A stretch of 64,000 bases of DNA. It comes from Pseudoalteromonas tunicata. GTDB taxonomy: Bacteria; Pseudomonadota; Gammaproteobacteria; Enterobacterales; Alteromonadaceae. The position numbers and the translations under genes are program-made. Numbering within the stretch: the first letter of the stretch is position 1; each line of letters begins with the position of its first letter. Positions 26,612 through 36,507 of the stretch are shown piece by piece. Under the pieces are notes generated by a model that worked only from the letters and a program-made list of their open reading frames with translations, did not search any database and was not told the DNA's origin. The stretch is taken from contig NZ_CP011032.1 of assembly GCF_002310815.1 (NCBI RefSeq), positions 2,396,001 to 2,460,000 of the forward strand, in the 5' to 3' direction.

Positions 26612-27876
26612 TTTTAATTAAGTTAGCTAAAAAGAGTTTATTAAATCGAAAAACCAGTGTTTTACTGACTGTAATAACAATTGCGATTAGTGTGATGTTA
26701 TTGCTCTGTATTGAACGAGTACGAGTCGATGCAAAAACCAGTTTTAGTAATACTATTTCAGGCACAGATTTAATTGTAGGAGCGCGCACTGGGGCGACCG
26801 AATTGCTACTTGCCTCGGTATTTCGCATTGGCCACAGCACCAACATGATGAGTTGGCAAAGCTATCAAGAGATTAAAACCCAACGCGGTATAAAATGGAC
26901 TATCCCTATTTCATTGGGAGATTCACACCGCGGTTATGCGGTACTTGGTACTAACCTTGATTATTTTAGCCATTATCGTTTTGCGAAAAAACAGCCGCTT
27001 GTTTTTGCAACGGGTCGGGTATTTCAAAACCAAACTGAAGTCGTCCTTGGTGCCATTGTTGCCAAAGAATTAGGCTATGAGCTTGGTAATGACATCGTGG
27101 TATCCCACGGTGCGGGCAATACCAGTTTTCATCATCACGATGAACACCCTTTTAAAGTGGTGGGCATTTTAGCGCCGACTGGCACACCCGTTGATAAAAC
27201 CGTGCATGTGCCGCTGATTGCCATAAGTAATATTCATCAAGAATCGTCAAAACCAACACACATCAATCACGACCATGACCATGACCATGACCATGACAAG
27301 AATAATGATTTAGTCGGTGAACCTAAACACATTAGTGCGATGCTAATTGGGCTTAATTCACCAGTAATGGCACTGCAAGCGCAGCGCAGCATTAATCAAT
27401 TTAAAGGCGAGCCTTTATTGGCTATTTTACCTAGCTTTACCTTACGTCAATTGTGGGAAATTCTCTCGATTGTTGAAAAAGCGCTTTGGCTGATTTCAAT
27501 AGCTGTGGTGATCATCAGCTTATTAGGCATGGTGACCACTTTACTCAGTACACTCAATCAACGACGCCGCGAACTGGCCATCTTACGCTCTGTCGGCGCT
27601 CGGCCAAGTCATATCTTTATTTTAATGTCGCTTGAAAGCCTGCTGCTCACCTGCACCGCGGTGCTATTTGGCATTATTGGTTTTTATGCGATGTTATTTA
27701 CCGCAACCCCCTTTATTCAAGCAAGCACAGGCATAAGCTTATCGTTTAGTGTTTTGAGCAGCTATGAATCAGGATTGATTGCCAGTATCATTGCAGCCGG
27801 ATCTGTCATTGGATTGATCCCTGCGTTTTTGGCGTACCGTTATTCTCTTGCCGATGGAATGAGTATCAAACTATGA
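26608..27876 (+). CDS. FtsX/MacB-type ABC permease with Asp-His repeat
   Basis: 422 residues. TM1 near residues 15-35, a long extracytoplasmic MacB-like domain (about 36-290), then three TM segments in the C-terminal FtsX domain (about 295-415; LLGMVTTLLSTLNQRRREL and LRSVGARPSHIF mark the coupling loop). Inside the periplasmic domain is an in-frame run HDHDHDHDHD near residues 218-230, preceded by SFHHHDEHPF. Both look like metal-binding patches, most likely zinc. Overlaps both neighbours by 4 bp. Confidence 0.88.
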   Translation: MILIKLAKKSLLNRKTSVLLTVITIAISVMLLLCIERVRVDAKTSFSNTISGTDLIVGARTGATELLLASVFRIGHSTNMMSWQSYQEIKTQRGIKWTIPISLGDSHRGYAVLGTNLDYFSHYRFAKKQPLVFATGRVFQNQTEVVLGAIVAKELGYELGNDIVVSHGAGNTSFHHHDEHPFKVVGILAPTGTPVDKTVHVPLIAISNIHQESSKPTHINHDHDHDHDHDKNNDLVGEPKHISAMLIGLNSPVMALQAQRSINQFKGEPLLAILPSFTLRQLWEILSIVEKALWLISIAVVIISLLGMVTTLLSTLNQRRRELAILRSVGARPSHIFILMSLESLLLTCTAVLFGIIGFYAMLFTATPFIQASTGISLSFSVLSSYESGLIASIIAAGSVIGLIPAFLAYRYSLADGMSIKL

Positions 27877-28382
27877 GTTTATTTAAGCACCCCGTAAGTT
27901 CCATAAAACTACTACTTGGCGCAGCCTTAATTTTCAGCCAAGCTGTTGCTGCGAACGGTAAACCTAAAGAGATTTTTTGGGAAGACCTTATTCCTAAAGG
28001 TCATGTTCAAATCGAAACGAGCGCACAAGCGAATCATGAAGGTTCTGAGCAAAATTGGATCCAACCTGATATTGAGGCACCGGTTGTTAAAGAGCTTGAT
28101 GGACAATTGGTGAGTTTGCCGGGTTTTGTAGTACCGCTTGAAGGCGACGATGAAACCATTACGGAGTTTTTATTGGTGCCGTTTTTTGGTGCCTGTATTC
28201 ATGTACCACCTCCACCACCAAATCAAATTGTGCATGTAACAATTAAAGATGGCGTACCAATTGAAAGCTTGTACGATGCCATTGTGGTCACTGGGGTTAT
28301 TTCAACCAAAGGTTGGAGCGGTGAGATTGCGCAAGTCGGTTATAGCTTAACGGGTATTGGCGTTGCGCCGTTTGAATTATAA
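27873..28382 (+). CDS. DUF3299 periplasmic protein
   Basis: 169 residues with a signal peptide (about 1-26). The conserved DUF3299 core is visible as LPGFVVPLEGDDETITEFLL and FFGACIHVPPPPPNQIVHV, the Pro run after a Cys-x-His being the family hallmark. The C-x-H could bind metal. Coupled by a 4-bp overlap to the permease, it is probably the periplasmic partner of the transporter. Function of the family is not established; together with the His-rich permease a metal (zinc) role is a reasonable inference. Confidence 0.85.
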   Translation: MSLFKHPVSSIKLLLGAALIFSQAVAANGKPKEIFWEDLIPKGHVQIETSAQANHEGSEQNWIQPDIEAPVVKELDGQLVSLPGFVVPLEGDDETITEFLLVPFFGACIHVPPPPPNQIVHVTIKDGVPIESLYDAIVVTGVISTKGWSGEIAQVGYSLTGIGVAPFEL

Positions 28383-28436
28383 GTTTTGATCGTAAAATAA
28401 AACCTTATAAATCAACTTCTTACTTTTAAAAATACT

Positions 28437-28465
28437 AAAAAGCCACTGCAAAAAGTGGCTTTTTA
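28437..28465. terminator. Intrinsic terminator closing the ABC/DUF3299 operon
   Basis: AAAAAGCCACT pairs with AGTGGCTTTTT across a short A-rich loop; usable in both directions, so it also serves the converging lipoprotein gene. Confidence 0.85.
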
Positions 28466-28499
28466 ATTTCATTACACTTCAGCTGTAAAAGTAGCGCTG

Positions 28500-29045
28500 T
28501 TAAAAACGCTGCTCCGTGCTCATACCACATTGACCATTGCCATAAGCTGGGTATTGTTGTGGTAAGACATCACAGGTTGAAACCATCTTGTTTTCTAACT
28601 GATATTGTTTTTCGTATTGAGTATATTCTTGCACTAACTCTTGCAGTAGTCCCTCTTCGACTTGCTCTGCTGAATAAGCCAAATAGCCTGCTGCGCCACC
28701 GCAAGATTTGTAACCATATGCCATCACTTTACAGCTGTTGGCTGAAGACGCTTGTTTATTTTCGGTTAAGGTCGCTAATGCAGCTTTAAGGTTTGCCAAT
28801 TCCTCTTTAGTCACATTTTCTGGAATACTAGTCTTTAAGGCTTCTTGCTTAGCTACAGCCTGTGATTGTTTAAGTACTTGTTTTGCTAGGTTAGCATTTT
28901 GTTGTTCACTTAATTTATTCGTTTGTTCTTGCTCAAGCTGAACCATTTCTTGTTCGTCAATCACTTCATCTTCGAGTGTAGGTTGGCATCCTATCAATGC
29001 TGCGGCAAACACAGCTGGAATTAAATTAACTATAAACTTATGCAT
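28500..29045 (-). CDS. Hypothetical lipoprotein with coiled coil
   Basis: 181 residues. Signal with lipobox LIGC at about residue 20, then a Gln/Glu-rich helical region (residues ~28-95) that should form a coiled coil, then a C-terminal part with five Cys (KVMAYGYKSCGG, STCDVLPQQ, GNGQCGMST) probably stabilised by disulphides. Likely anchored to the outer membrane facing the periplasm. No family recognised. The upstream 266 bp hold no gene. Confidence 0.6.
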   Translation of the reverse strand: MHKFIVNLIPAVFAAALIGCQPTLEDEVIDEQEMVQLEQEQTNKLSEQQNANLAKQVLKQSQAVAKQEALKTSIPENVTKEELANLKAALATLTENKQASSANSCKVMAYGYKSCGGAAGYLAYSAEQVEEGLLQELVQEYTQYEKQYQLENKMVSTCDVLPQQYPAYGNGQCGMSTEQRF

Positions 29046-29311
29046 CTTACGCCCTTATTATTTTAAATTTTGCCCAAGTTATTTTGCTATTGATTAAACC
29101 ATCTTTTTATCTTGAATAAACAAGGCTAAATTTTGAGCCAATTAAAGAGCAACAAGGTTAGCTAAATAACTGACGAAATACATGAATCAAAATAATAATC
29201 AATAAGATAGTATCTTAGCATTGTTGTAGCGAATTTATAAAAGTTAATTTAACGCAAACATTAATAACAACAATAATAGCGGTTTATGAAAAAAGCGTTC
29301 GAATGGTATAG

Positions 29312-29653
29312 CTAACTTATTGGTACTAAACAGTTTATCATCCGCAGTGAAAAACGTTTTGCTTCTTCTGGATTACTGACTTGCGCTGGCATATCTCGGC
29401 TAATTTTACTTTTACACATTTTACTAAAATCGCGAGCGCGGCGAATACAGCTGGTATAAGTGAAATTATCATCACTCATGCCAGCTTTTTCATAACAAAG
29501 TGAATCGGTTTTAGCGATGACCAAATCGAGTAGTTGCTCTTTACTGGCAGCTTTAGTGGCAACATGGCTGAAGTTAACCGCTGAGGTATTACTCGTATAA
29601 CCTAAATAGTAGGCCCCAATCAACAGGCCAATAAACGCAATCGTGTTTTTCAT
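29312..29653 (-). CDS. Hypothetical small exported or membrane-anchored protein
   Basis: 113 residues with one N-terminal hydrophobic stretch (residues 4-20, IAFIGLLIGAYYLGYTS), then a soluble part with four Cys (DSLCYEKAG, TSCIRRAR, SKMCKSK, INCLVP). The pattern suggests a periplasmic disulphide-linked fold. No family recognised; located between the lipoprotein gene and mutM. Confidence 0.55.
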   Translation of the reverse strand: MKNTIAFIGLLIGAYYLGYTSNTSAVNFSHVATKAASKEQLLDLVIAKTDSLCYEKAGMSDDNFTYTSCIRRARDFSKMCKSKISRDMPAQVSNPEEAKRFSLRMINCLVPIS

Positions 29654-29777
29654 TTAAAATCCATTTAAATAGCAGCAAACATTCAAACGCGGCGTTAAAA
29701 TCCGCGCGGGTTATATTGAACGTTATTCAATCGATTTGCAATGAAAACAGGCACAAAAATACTATTAAAGTACTAGA

Positions 29778-30593
29778 TTATATTGCTAACTGGCAACTTG
29801 GACAAAACACTGTACTGCGTTGTCCTAAACGAATTTCAAGCAATACGGTATCACACTGCACACAAGGTTTTCCTTTTCGACCATAAACTTGTAGCTCTTG
29901 CGCAAAATAACCCGGTTTGCCATCAGTTTGGGCAAAATCTTTGAGTGTCGTACCGCCTTGAGTGATTGCCTGCGCTAATGTTTGTTTGATGATAGGAACT
30001 AAAGCCACAAAGTCGGCCAATTGCAATTGCCCTGCAGGAGTTTGCGGGTGAATTTTAGCTTTAAATAATGCTTCATTCGCGTAAATGTTGCCAACCCCAA
30101 CAACAAATTTATTATCCATAATAAATTGTTTTATTGCTGTTTTTTTATTTTTTGCTTGTTCAAACAATTGTTCTGGATTAAATGCATCTGTTAATGGTTC
30201 AGGGCCTAGTTTGGCAAACACACTGTGAGTTTCACCAGGCGCTTGCCATAAACAAGCACCAAAGCGCCGTGGATCATTAAGCCGAAGTACTAAACCAGAT
30301 TCGAGTTCAATTTCAATATGATCGTGTTTTTTAAGAGCAACCGCCTTATCGACGATACGTAAATTACCCGACATTCCCAAATGTAAAATTACGGTGCCAA
30401 TAGGTGTAACAAGCTGCAAATATTTTGCCCGTCGCTCAATTGCGGTAATAGTTTGCCCCGCAAGTTGCTCCATTTCTTTAGGCACAGGCCAGCGTAACTG
30501 CCAGTGATGCACCCGCACCGTACGGATTGTTTTTAGCAGCATATGCGGCGTAATGCCCATGCGACTCACTTCAACTTCTGGTAATTCAGGCAT
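29778..30593 (-). CDS. mutM: Formamidopyrimidine-DNA glycosylase
   Basis: 271 residues. The catalytic N-terminus is PELPEVE (Pro2 nucleophile, Glu3), with the conserved lysine in RRAKYL near residue 57. The H2TH region (about 150-200) includes [13 protein letters not shown]. The C-terminal zinc finger is CVQCD...CPSC. The enzyme removes 8-oxoguanine and other oxidised purines and nicks the abasic site. It ends the minus-strand pair with the small membrane protein 7 bp upstream. Confidence 0.96.
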   Translation of the reverse strand: MPELPEVEVSRMGITPHMLLKTIRTVRVHHWQLRWPVPKEMEQLAGQTITAIERRAKYLQLVTPIGTVILHLGMSGNLRIVDKAVALKKHDHIEIELESGLVLRLNDPRRFGACLWQAPGETHSVFAKLGPEPLTDAFNPEQLFEQAKNKKTAIKQFIMDNKFVVGVGNIYANEALFKAKIHPQTPAGQLQLADFVALVPIIKQTLAQAITQGGTTLKDFAQTDGKPGYFAQELQVYGRKGKPCVQCDTVLLEIRLGQRSTVFCPSCQLAI

Positions 30594-30600
30594 TATTTAT

Positions 30601-31110
30601 TCACTTATTGCTAAAAAGTTGGCGATGTAGCGCAGCCGTTAATAAAAACCAACGCTGACCAAGGTGATCAAACAAATAAAATTGATTATTTAACTCAATT
30701 AAATCATATACCGCAGGTTCGGCCTGCCCGGCAAACCACACAGTGACAGTATCAAGCGTTGTCACTTGTTTTAATTGGGCTTGAAGCGGTGCGATGTCTG
30801 TGGCTATTTCTGCTTCACTCGTTTGCCATTGGTTTACCAACTGGCTAATTTGCTCAACCGCTCTTGTTTGTAGACTTTGCTCATTTGATGTTTGATGTGT
30901 TTTAGTACGCCAACTCGTGCCTATGCGCTCAAATGTAACATCACGATAACTTAGAGTTAAAACAAAACTCTGCTCCGGAAAAATAGCTTGTATTACTTGT
31001 TCTGAATCTGACGAAATCAATTTGTGATGCAGGCCATTAAATAAAAAAATCATTAATAACATGGAATAAATAATGACATTATTCCAGCCCGCGCGGCTTA
31101 GTTGGATCAT
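30601..31110 (-). CDS. Hypothetical membrane-anchored protein upstream of mutM
   Basis: 169 residues with a single TM at about 9-26 (NVIIYSMLLMIFLFNGL) and a soluble domain containing an FERIGTSWRT strand and a VTVWFAGQAEPAVYDLIELN segment. No enzymatic motif. It is separated from mutM by 7 bp and shares its transcript. Conserved next to mutM in related marine genera as far as I recall; function unknown. Confidence 0.6.
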   Translation of the reverse strand: MIQLSRAGWNNVIIYSMLLMIFLFNGLHHKLISSDSEQVIQAIFPEQSFVLTLSYRDVTFERIGTSWRTKTHQTSNEQSLQTRAVEQISQLVNQWQTSEAEIATDIAPLQAQLKQVTTLDTVTVWFAGQAEPAVYDLIELNNQFYLFDHLGQRWFLLTAALHRQLFSNK

Positions 31111-31268
31111 AGTTCACCCTTAATTTGATTTGTAACAGTTTACCTAAAGCAATATAAAAAGGGCAGTGTTTCACAAAAGTGAGCAAGCGTCATAAATTCT
31201 TATTTTTCGTTATAGGATAATTTGCATTTAATTTGCTAAAATGGGGCAAATTTTTATGGAGTGTAAGC

Positions 31269-32189
31269 ATGTCTATGTATGTAGTGGGTCATAAAATCCC
31301 AGATTCAGATTCAATTTGTGGTGCCATCGCACTAGCCTATTTAAAAAATCAAATTGGTGAAGCCGCAACAGCTGCACGTTTAGGTGAATTATCACCAGAA
31401 ACTGCATTTATCCTTGATAAATTTGGTTTTGAAGCGCCTGAGCTTAAATTAAGTTACGCCGGTGAAAACGTCTATATCGTTGATCACTCAGAAGTCACCC
31501 AAGCACCTGACGATATTGCGCAAGCAACAATTGTTGGAATTGTTGACCACCATAAACTAGGTGATTTAACAACCTCAACACCCCTTGAGTGTTGGATCCG
31601 CCCTGTTGGCTGTAGTAATACCATCATTAAAATGATGTATGACTTTTATAATGTTGAGATCCCTAAAAACATTGCTGGCATCATGATGTGTGCCATTTTA
31701 AGTGATACCGTTATTTTTAAATCTCCAACCTGTACCACGGCAGATATTAAATGTGTTGAAGCGCTAGCTGAAATTGCAGGCATTGAAGACTTTAAAGCAT
31801 TAGGCATGGAAATGTTTAAAGTAAAATCTGCGGTATTAGGCACGCCAGCACGCGATTTAGTAATGCGTGATTTTAAAGATTTTAATATGAATGGTAATTT
31901 AGTGGGTATTGGTCAATTAGAAGTAATTGATTTATCAGTTTTTGATGAAATTAGAGCTGATTTAGAAGCTGATATTGTTAAATTAAAAGCAGAAGGCAAT
32001 CGCCACTCAGTATTTTTACTTCTGACCGATATCATGAAAGAAGGCTCTCAAATTTTAATCGCAAGCGATGATGAAAGTCTGATTGAACGTGCTTATGGCG
32101 TTACACCTGTAGAAGGTAAAGCATGGTTAGATGGTGTATTAAGCCGTAAAAAACAAGTTGTACCGCCACTACAAGATGCCTTTGCATAA
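31269..32189 (+). CDS. ppaC: Manganese-dependent inorganic pyrophosphatase (family II)
   Basis: 306 residues from the ATG at 31269 with GGAG eight bases upstream. The DHH-superfamily metal ligands are visible: GHKIPDSDSICGA (His and two Asp), IVDHSE, GIVDHHKLGD (the DHH motif), and SDTVIFKSPTCT. The DHHA2 part ends SRKKQVVPPLQDAF, where SRKKQ binds pyrophosphate. It hydrolyses PPi to phosphate in the cytoplasm and pulls biosynthetic reactions forward. Single-gene unit with its own terminator. Confidence 0.95.
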   Translation: MSMYVVGHKIPDSDSICGAIALAYLKNQIGEAATAARLGELSPETAFILDKFGFEAPELKLSYAGENVYIVDHSEVTQAPDDIAQATIVGIVDHHKLGDLTTSTPLECWIRPVGCSNTIIKMMYDFYNVEIPKNIAGIMMCAILSDTVIFKSPTCTTADIKCVEALAEIAGIEDFKALGMEMFKVKSAVLGTPARDLVMRDFKDFNMNGNLVGIGQLEVIDLSVFDEIRADLEADIVKLKAEGNRHSVFLLLTDIMKEGSQILIASDDESLIERAYGVTPVEGKAWLDGVLSRKKQVVPPLQDAFA

Positions 32190-32215
32190 CATTGCAATTT
32201 AAGTAGGTAAACGAT

Positions 32216-32244
32216 AAAAAACCGAATTTATATTCGGTTTTTTT
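32216..32244. terminator. Intrinsic terminator downstream of ppaC
   Basis: AAAAACCGAAT pairs with ATTCGGTTTTT followed by more T; works on both strands and separates ppaC from the converging GGDEF gene. Confidence 0.88.
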
Positions 32245-32268
32245 ATCACCTTAAATAATTTGATCTAT

Positions 32269-33150
32269 TTAATTGCTTAACGCAAACTCCGACCGATCAC
32301 GACCATTATTTTTGGCCTGATATAGTAATTCGTCGGCTTGAGTTATCATAGTTTGTAAATGTTCAAACTCATCGTGCATTTCAATCACGCCAATACTGAC
32401 TGTGATAGTAATTGTATTAGTTTCGCATGCCATTTTTTTGTTGCGAGTATGCATATTAATTAATTTAGCTATTTCAACCGCCTCTTTGAGCCGAGTATTG
32501 GGTAATAATACAATAAACTCTTCCCCACCCCAGCGCGCAACGACATCTGTTTTACGTAAGCTTTCTTTCATTAACTGAGCAAAACAAATTAAAACTTTGT
32601 CACCACAAGCGTGACCAAACTGGTCATTAACTCGTTTAAAAAAATCTAGATCAAGCATTAAAATTGAAAACGGTTGTTTTTTACGCGCGTACAAATCAAA
32701 TTCGTTTTGCGCTAATTCTAAAAAATAACGGCGTAAAAATAGCCCTGTTAAGCTGTCAATTCGTGAGAGTTCGGTTAATTTTGTTGTTTTAGCACCATTA
32801 AATTTAACCCATTTTTTAATCGCAATAAATATACAAGCAAAACCTAAAACTTGAGGAGTATCTTCAAACAAGGTCGTTATAAAAATTGGGTGTTCTAATA
32901 CTTCGTTCAAGGTATCCATCAGCATGGAAACTAAAATAAAACTAAAACCCGCTAGCAAAATAAAATGAATGGTATTGTTGCTTTTAAGCTCTGATAAATT
33001 ATGAAAGATTAATAAAAAAGTAATAAAAATAAAACTCTCGGACGCAAAGCTCCAATAATCTATCTCGGTTTTAACAGTAAAAAAGACGATATTGGCTAAA
33101 ATAATTATTAACATCATCAAGATAATATAAACCAAGCTAAATCTTTTCAT
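32269..33150 (-). CDS. Membrane diguanylate cyclase (GGDEF)
   Basis: 293 residues. Four TM segments fill residues 1-115, then a GGDEF domain (about 130-290) with active-site motif GGEEF in ARWGGEEFIVLLP. An I-site RxxD (RKTD) stands exactly five residues before it, so product inhibition by c-di-GMP is expected. It should make c-di-GMP from two GTP at the inner membrane. No EAL domain. The membrane part has no named sensor fold that I recognise. Confidence 0.9.
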   Translation of the reverse strand: MKRFSLVYIILMMLIIILANIVFFTVKTEIDYWSFASESFIFITFLLIFHNLSELKSNNTIHFILLAGFSFILVSMLMDTLNEVLEHPIFITTLFEDTPQVLGFACIFIAIKKWVKFNGAKTTKLTELSRIDSLTGLFLRRYFLELAQNEFDLYARKKQPFSILMLDLDFFKRVNDQFGHACGDKVLICFAQLMKESLRKTDVVARWGGEEFIVLLPNTRLKEAVEIAKLINMHTRNKKMACETNTITITVSIGVIEMHDEFEHLQTMITQADELLYQAKNNGRDRSEFALSN

Positions 33151-33321
33151 AATATCCTTAGCGAGTAGGAAGATAGTATTAGTGTAGCCACTTTAAGCTA
33201 TGCAGTCTTAATTTTGATCAATAAACATGGGAATTAATTACTACATTTTCTTACACTATTGTGACATTAATTTACTTAATACCTCAGTACTATAAGCCAC
33301 TTTCCTTAATCGAGATGCCTC

Positions 33322-33933
33322 ATGATAACCAAGCGACAAAACAATAAACGCGTGATCGATGCATTACTTAGTACTCTAGCTGTATTTTCGCTTTATTGTA
33401 GCTCGTTTGCATATGCTGCTGGCAAAGATGTTGACCAACTTTTTTATTTTAAATCTGAATTTCATGACCAAAATGTTATTTATTCGATTGGAACGGAATT
33501 CCTTTTACAATGGCCTCATTCAAATATTGGGGTAGCCATTAATTCAAGTATCAATGCAGCGAGCATTGTGGATAAAAAAAACACCACTCAAGAGTTTATA
33601 ACTGCCGAACTCGGTGGGCGTTTTGGCTATTTTTCTGATCTGTCAGTATTTATCGAAGCAGGTGTCGACTTAGGTGAAGGCCTTGGCAACCTTTTGCATA
33701 GCTCTATTTTTGAACGTAATGACGACCGCCAATATTCATATCACAACAGTGATTATGACGATAATTATGAATACCCTTTTAATGTTGATTCTTATATAGG
33801 TCTTGGCGTAGGCGTCAATTTAAATAAAACCATTCGGCTTGAAGGCTTTAGTCGTTTTCGAGAAATCAATGGCACAGATTGGGATGCCAAAAGCCAAATT
33901 TATTCTGGCGTAACATTCGCATTAATTTTTTAA
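33322..33933 (+). CDS. Hypothetical outer-membrane beta-barrel-like protein
   Basis: 203 residues with a signal peptide (about 14-34, LLSTLAVFSLYCSSFAYA). The body alternates polar and aromatic residues (FLLQWPHSNIGVAINSS, GRFGYFSDLSVFIEAG, YIGLGVGVNLN) and ends in Phe (GVTFALIF), as small outer-membrane barrels do. No family recognised. It is monocistronic, divergent from the GGDEF gene. Confidence 0.6.
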   Translation: MITKRQNNKRVIDALLSTLAVFSLYCSSFAYAAGKDVDQLFYFKSEFHDQNVIYSIGTEFLLQWPHSNIGVAINSSINAASIVDKKNTTQEFITAELGGRFGYFSDLSVFIEAGVDLGEGLGNLLHSSIFERNDDRQYSYHNSDYDDNYEYPFNVDSYIGLGVGVNLNKTIRLEGFSRFREINGTDWDAKSQIYSGVTFALIF

Positions 33934-34015
33934 CTTCTAGCGCTAAGTGCTTTGAGAGCATAAGGAGTTGATGTTATTAACTCACCATCATAACTTATGG
34001 TTTATTTTTTCATCA

Positions 34016-35689
34016 TCAAAATGGCGCTTGAGCTATAAAAGTAAGCACCTCGCCCGTGATGGGATGGGCTAATGCCAACAATTCGGCATGTAAATGCAAG
34101 CGCTGCTCCTTTTTGCCATAAAGATCATCACCTACAATCGGCGTATTAAGCCCAAGTGTATGAGCGCAGTGAACCCGTAATTGATGGGTACGCCCTGTTT
34201 TAGGGTATAAATGCACTTTTGTGCGACCCGCCTGATGGCTAATCACCTCAAAATAAGTGTGCGCTGCTTTACCATGTTCATAACATACCATTTGTCTTGG
34301 TCGGTCGGCTAAATCGACCCGCAGCGGTAAACTAATGTCGCCTGATTGCACGCTAAGCTCACCATCAAGAAGCGCAGCATAACGTTTAGTCACGGTACGT
34401 AAAATAAATTGTTTTTGCAAAGCTTGATGGCTGCGTTTATTAAGCGCAATGACCATTAATCCTGAGGTCGACATATCAAGCCGATGGACAATTAACGGGC
34501 CGCTGGCATTAGGAAATTGTGCTTTTATTCGAGTATAAACGCTGTCGGTGATGCTTTTGCCAGGTACTGATAAAAATTCAGCCGGCTTATTAATCACCAG
34601 CATAACATCATCTTGATAAATGATACTTAACTCCAATCCCTCAGCAGGATTAACTAACAGTGGATTATCATCGACCTCTAAACCTTGTAACATGTGCGAT
34701 AAAATCGGCTGACATTTACTTAAACAGGCAGGATAAAAGTTTTGATGCTGTCGCACCTCTGATTTAGGTGATGCTCCCCACCAAAATTCAGCCATTGCAA
34801 GTGGCTTAAACCCCTGATTAAACGCATAATGCAATAATTTTGGTGCTGCGCATTCACCTGCCCCTGCTGGTTTTTCAGACTCTACAAAAATATCATTTAG
34901 ATTTTTAACTTCGCCACCAGCATTTAAAAACTGGTACTTGGCAAAAATAGCTTGTTGTAATGCACTTGATTGCTTTTTTCGCTGCGCTGCTAACACCGCG
35001 ATTTTATTTTCAAACTCATTTAGTTGGCTTTGTAATTCTGTCAAGCTGGTTTGAGTTGCTAACTTTAAGTCTCGCAACTGCAATTTTTGTTGAATACTTT
35101 TTTGGTCAAGCTCACGGCTAAATACCATAAACGCTTCATTTTGTAAGGTTTTTTCGGCCTCTGCGCGTTGCTGTTTGCGCATTTTTTTATCTTCTGCCAT
35201 CTGCTGTTTCAACGAATCCAGCGCCTGACTGGTTTTATCTTGCTCAGCGTATAATGCGGCCATTAACTCAAGGCGCCTAGGATCGGACTCAAGCGATTCA
35301 AGCATTTGGTTAACTTGATTAATCTTGGCTTGTTCTGCTAGAAAAAAACTATTTTGATTTAATAAATCAAACACGGGCGGCACAAAGCCAGGTAAATGAT
35401 TGGACTCAGCTAACTTACCCGAAAATGCCGCTAAAAAACCAATTTCACCGGATACATTTTCAACCAACAAAACGCCAAACATTTTACCAATTGCACCTTG
35501 TAACTGCCCCGTTAGGCCAAAGTTATGCTGCCAATTGTGTTGTGACGCTAAATGCTGCTGTAGTTGCTCAGCAGCCAAAATACATAAAGGATGAGGGTCG
35601 TAATAAAACGGAAAAGTAAACCGAGTCGGTAAAGTATGCTCAGCAATACTTTGGGTAAATGCAGTAAAACAGGCGTCAGTTTGAGACAT
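34016..35689 (-). CDS. RluA-family pseudouridine synthase with long N-terminal extension
   Basis: 557 residues from the ATG at 35689. Residues ~1-330 are an extension with a coiled-coil stretch (about 125-250). The C-terminal ~220 residues are the RluA catalytic domain: HRLDMSTSGLMVIA holds the catalytic Asp, and TGRTHQLRVHCAH and GDDLYGK are the other motifs. It isomerises uridines in rRNA or tRNA. The large extension is shared by an Alteromonadales/Vibrio subgroup; the target site cannot be read from sequence. Confidence 0.88.
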   Translation of the reverse strand: MSQTDACFTAFTQSIAEHTLPTRFTFPFYYDPHPLCILAAEQLQQHLASQHNWQHNFGLTGQLQGAIGKMFGVLLVENVSGEIGFLAAFSGKLAESNHLPGFVPPVFDLLNQNSFFLAEQAKINQVNQMLESLESDPRRLELMAALYAEQDKTSQALDSLKQQMAEDKKMRKQQRAEAEKTLQNEAFMVFSRELDQKSIQQKLQLRDLKLATQTSLTELQSQLNEFENKIAVLAAQRKKQSSALQQAIFAKYQFLNAGGEVKNLNDIFVESEKPAGAGECAAPKLLHYAFNQGFKPLAMAEFWWGASPKSEVRQHQNFYPACLSKCQPILSHMLQGLEVDDNPLLVNPAEGLELSIIYQDDVMLVINKPAEFLSVPGKSITDSVYTRIKAQFPNASGPLIVHRLDMSTSGLMVIALNKRSHQALQKQFILRTVTKRYAALLDGELSVQSGDISLPLRVDLADRPRQMVCYEHGKAAHTYFEVISHQAGRTKVHLYPKTGRTHQLRVHCAHTLGLNTPIVGDDLYGKKEQRLHLHAELLALAHPITGEVLTFIAQAPF

Positions 35690-35886
35690 AAGTAACCATA
35701 GATGCAAAAAAGGTAGGTACTGTAATGCACCCAGCAGAATCGATATTTTAACTCGCGAGCCTAAATACCATCAATAAAGAATGCCACAAGTTGCCGGCAT
35801 CGGCCCAACAATTGCTCAAATTAATCGTGAATTAAAGCATGATAATTTAGAAATCTACTAAACGAAGCATTGAGCTTGATTTAATA

Positions 35887-36393
35887 TCAAGCATTGGCTT
35901 CTTTTACACACTTTTTGACTTTCTTTAGGGCTATATTACGTTTTAAAGGTGACAAATAATCAATAAATAATGTGCCTTTAAGATGATCAATTTCGTGTTG
36001 CATCACAATGGCTAAAAAATCATCGCTATCAATACGAACAGCTTGGCCACTGCGGTCTAACGCCTCAACCACCACGTGCGTATAACGCACCACATCAGCA
36101 CGATAACCGGGCACGGACAAACAGCCTTCTTCACCCTTTTCTTCTGCTTCGCCACTGACAACCACAGGATTGATCAGCACAAGCGGCTGATTACGCTCGG
36201 CAGATAAATCAATTACGATCACCGCCTCTTTACGGCCAATTTGGGTCGCAGCTAAACCAATGCCATTGTCAGTTGCATATAAGGTATCGAGTAAATCATC
36301 AATTAATGATTCAACCAATTTAACATCAGTTACCGCTGTCGCAGGCACAGCTAAAAAAGGGTCACCTGCGGTTAGAATAGGTAAAACAGCCAT
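35887..36393 (-). CDS. def: Peptide deformylase
   Basis: 168 residues. The three conserved motifs are present: GIGLAATQIG (motif 1, residues ~43-52), EEGCLSVPG (motif 2, Cys metal ligand) and QHEIDHLKG (motif 3, two His ligands and catalytic Glu). It removes the formyl group from nascent proteins. It is not linked to fmt here, so it may be a second def copy in the genome. Confidence 0.95.
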   Translation of the reverse strand: MAVLPILTAGDPFLAVPATAVTDVKLVESLIDDLLDTLYATDNGIGLAATQIGRKEAVIVIDLSAERNQPLVLINPVVVSGEAEEKGEEGCLSVPGYRADVVRYTHVVVEALDRSGQAVRIDSDDFLAIVMQHEIDHLKGTLFIDYLSPLKRNIALKKVKKCVKEANA

Positions 36394-36507
36394 AAAATTC
36401 TTTCACTTCAATTTACATCACAAGATGGTATCAAAATACAGAAGTAGTGCACAGTCAAAACCCCCGTATTTGCTGTCACAAATTAACATTGAACGCGCAT
36501 GTAATTA

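Noticed and set aside
27270..27300. Direct repeat of CATGAC units, possible tandem-repeat locus
   Set aside because: It is in frame inside the permease and encodes the Asp-His run; no CRISPR-like spacers.
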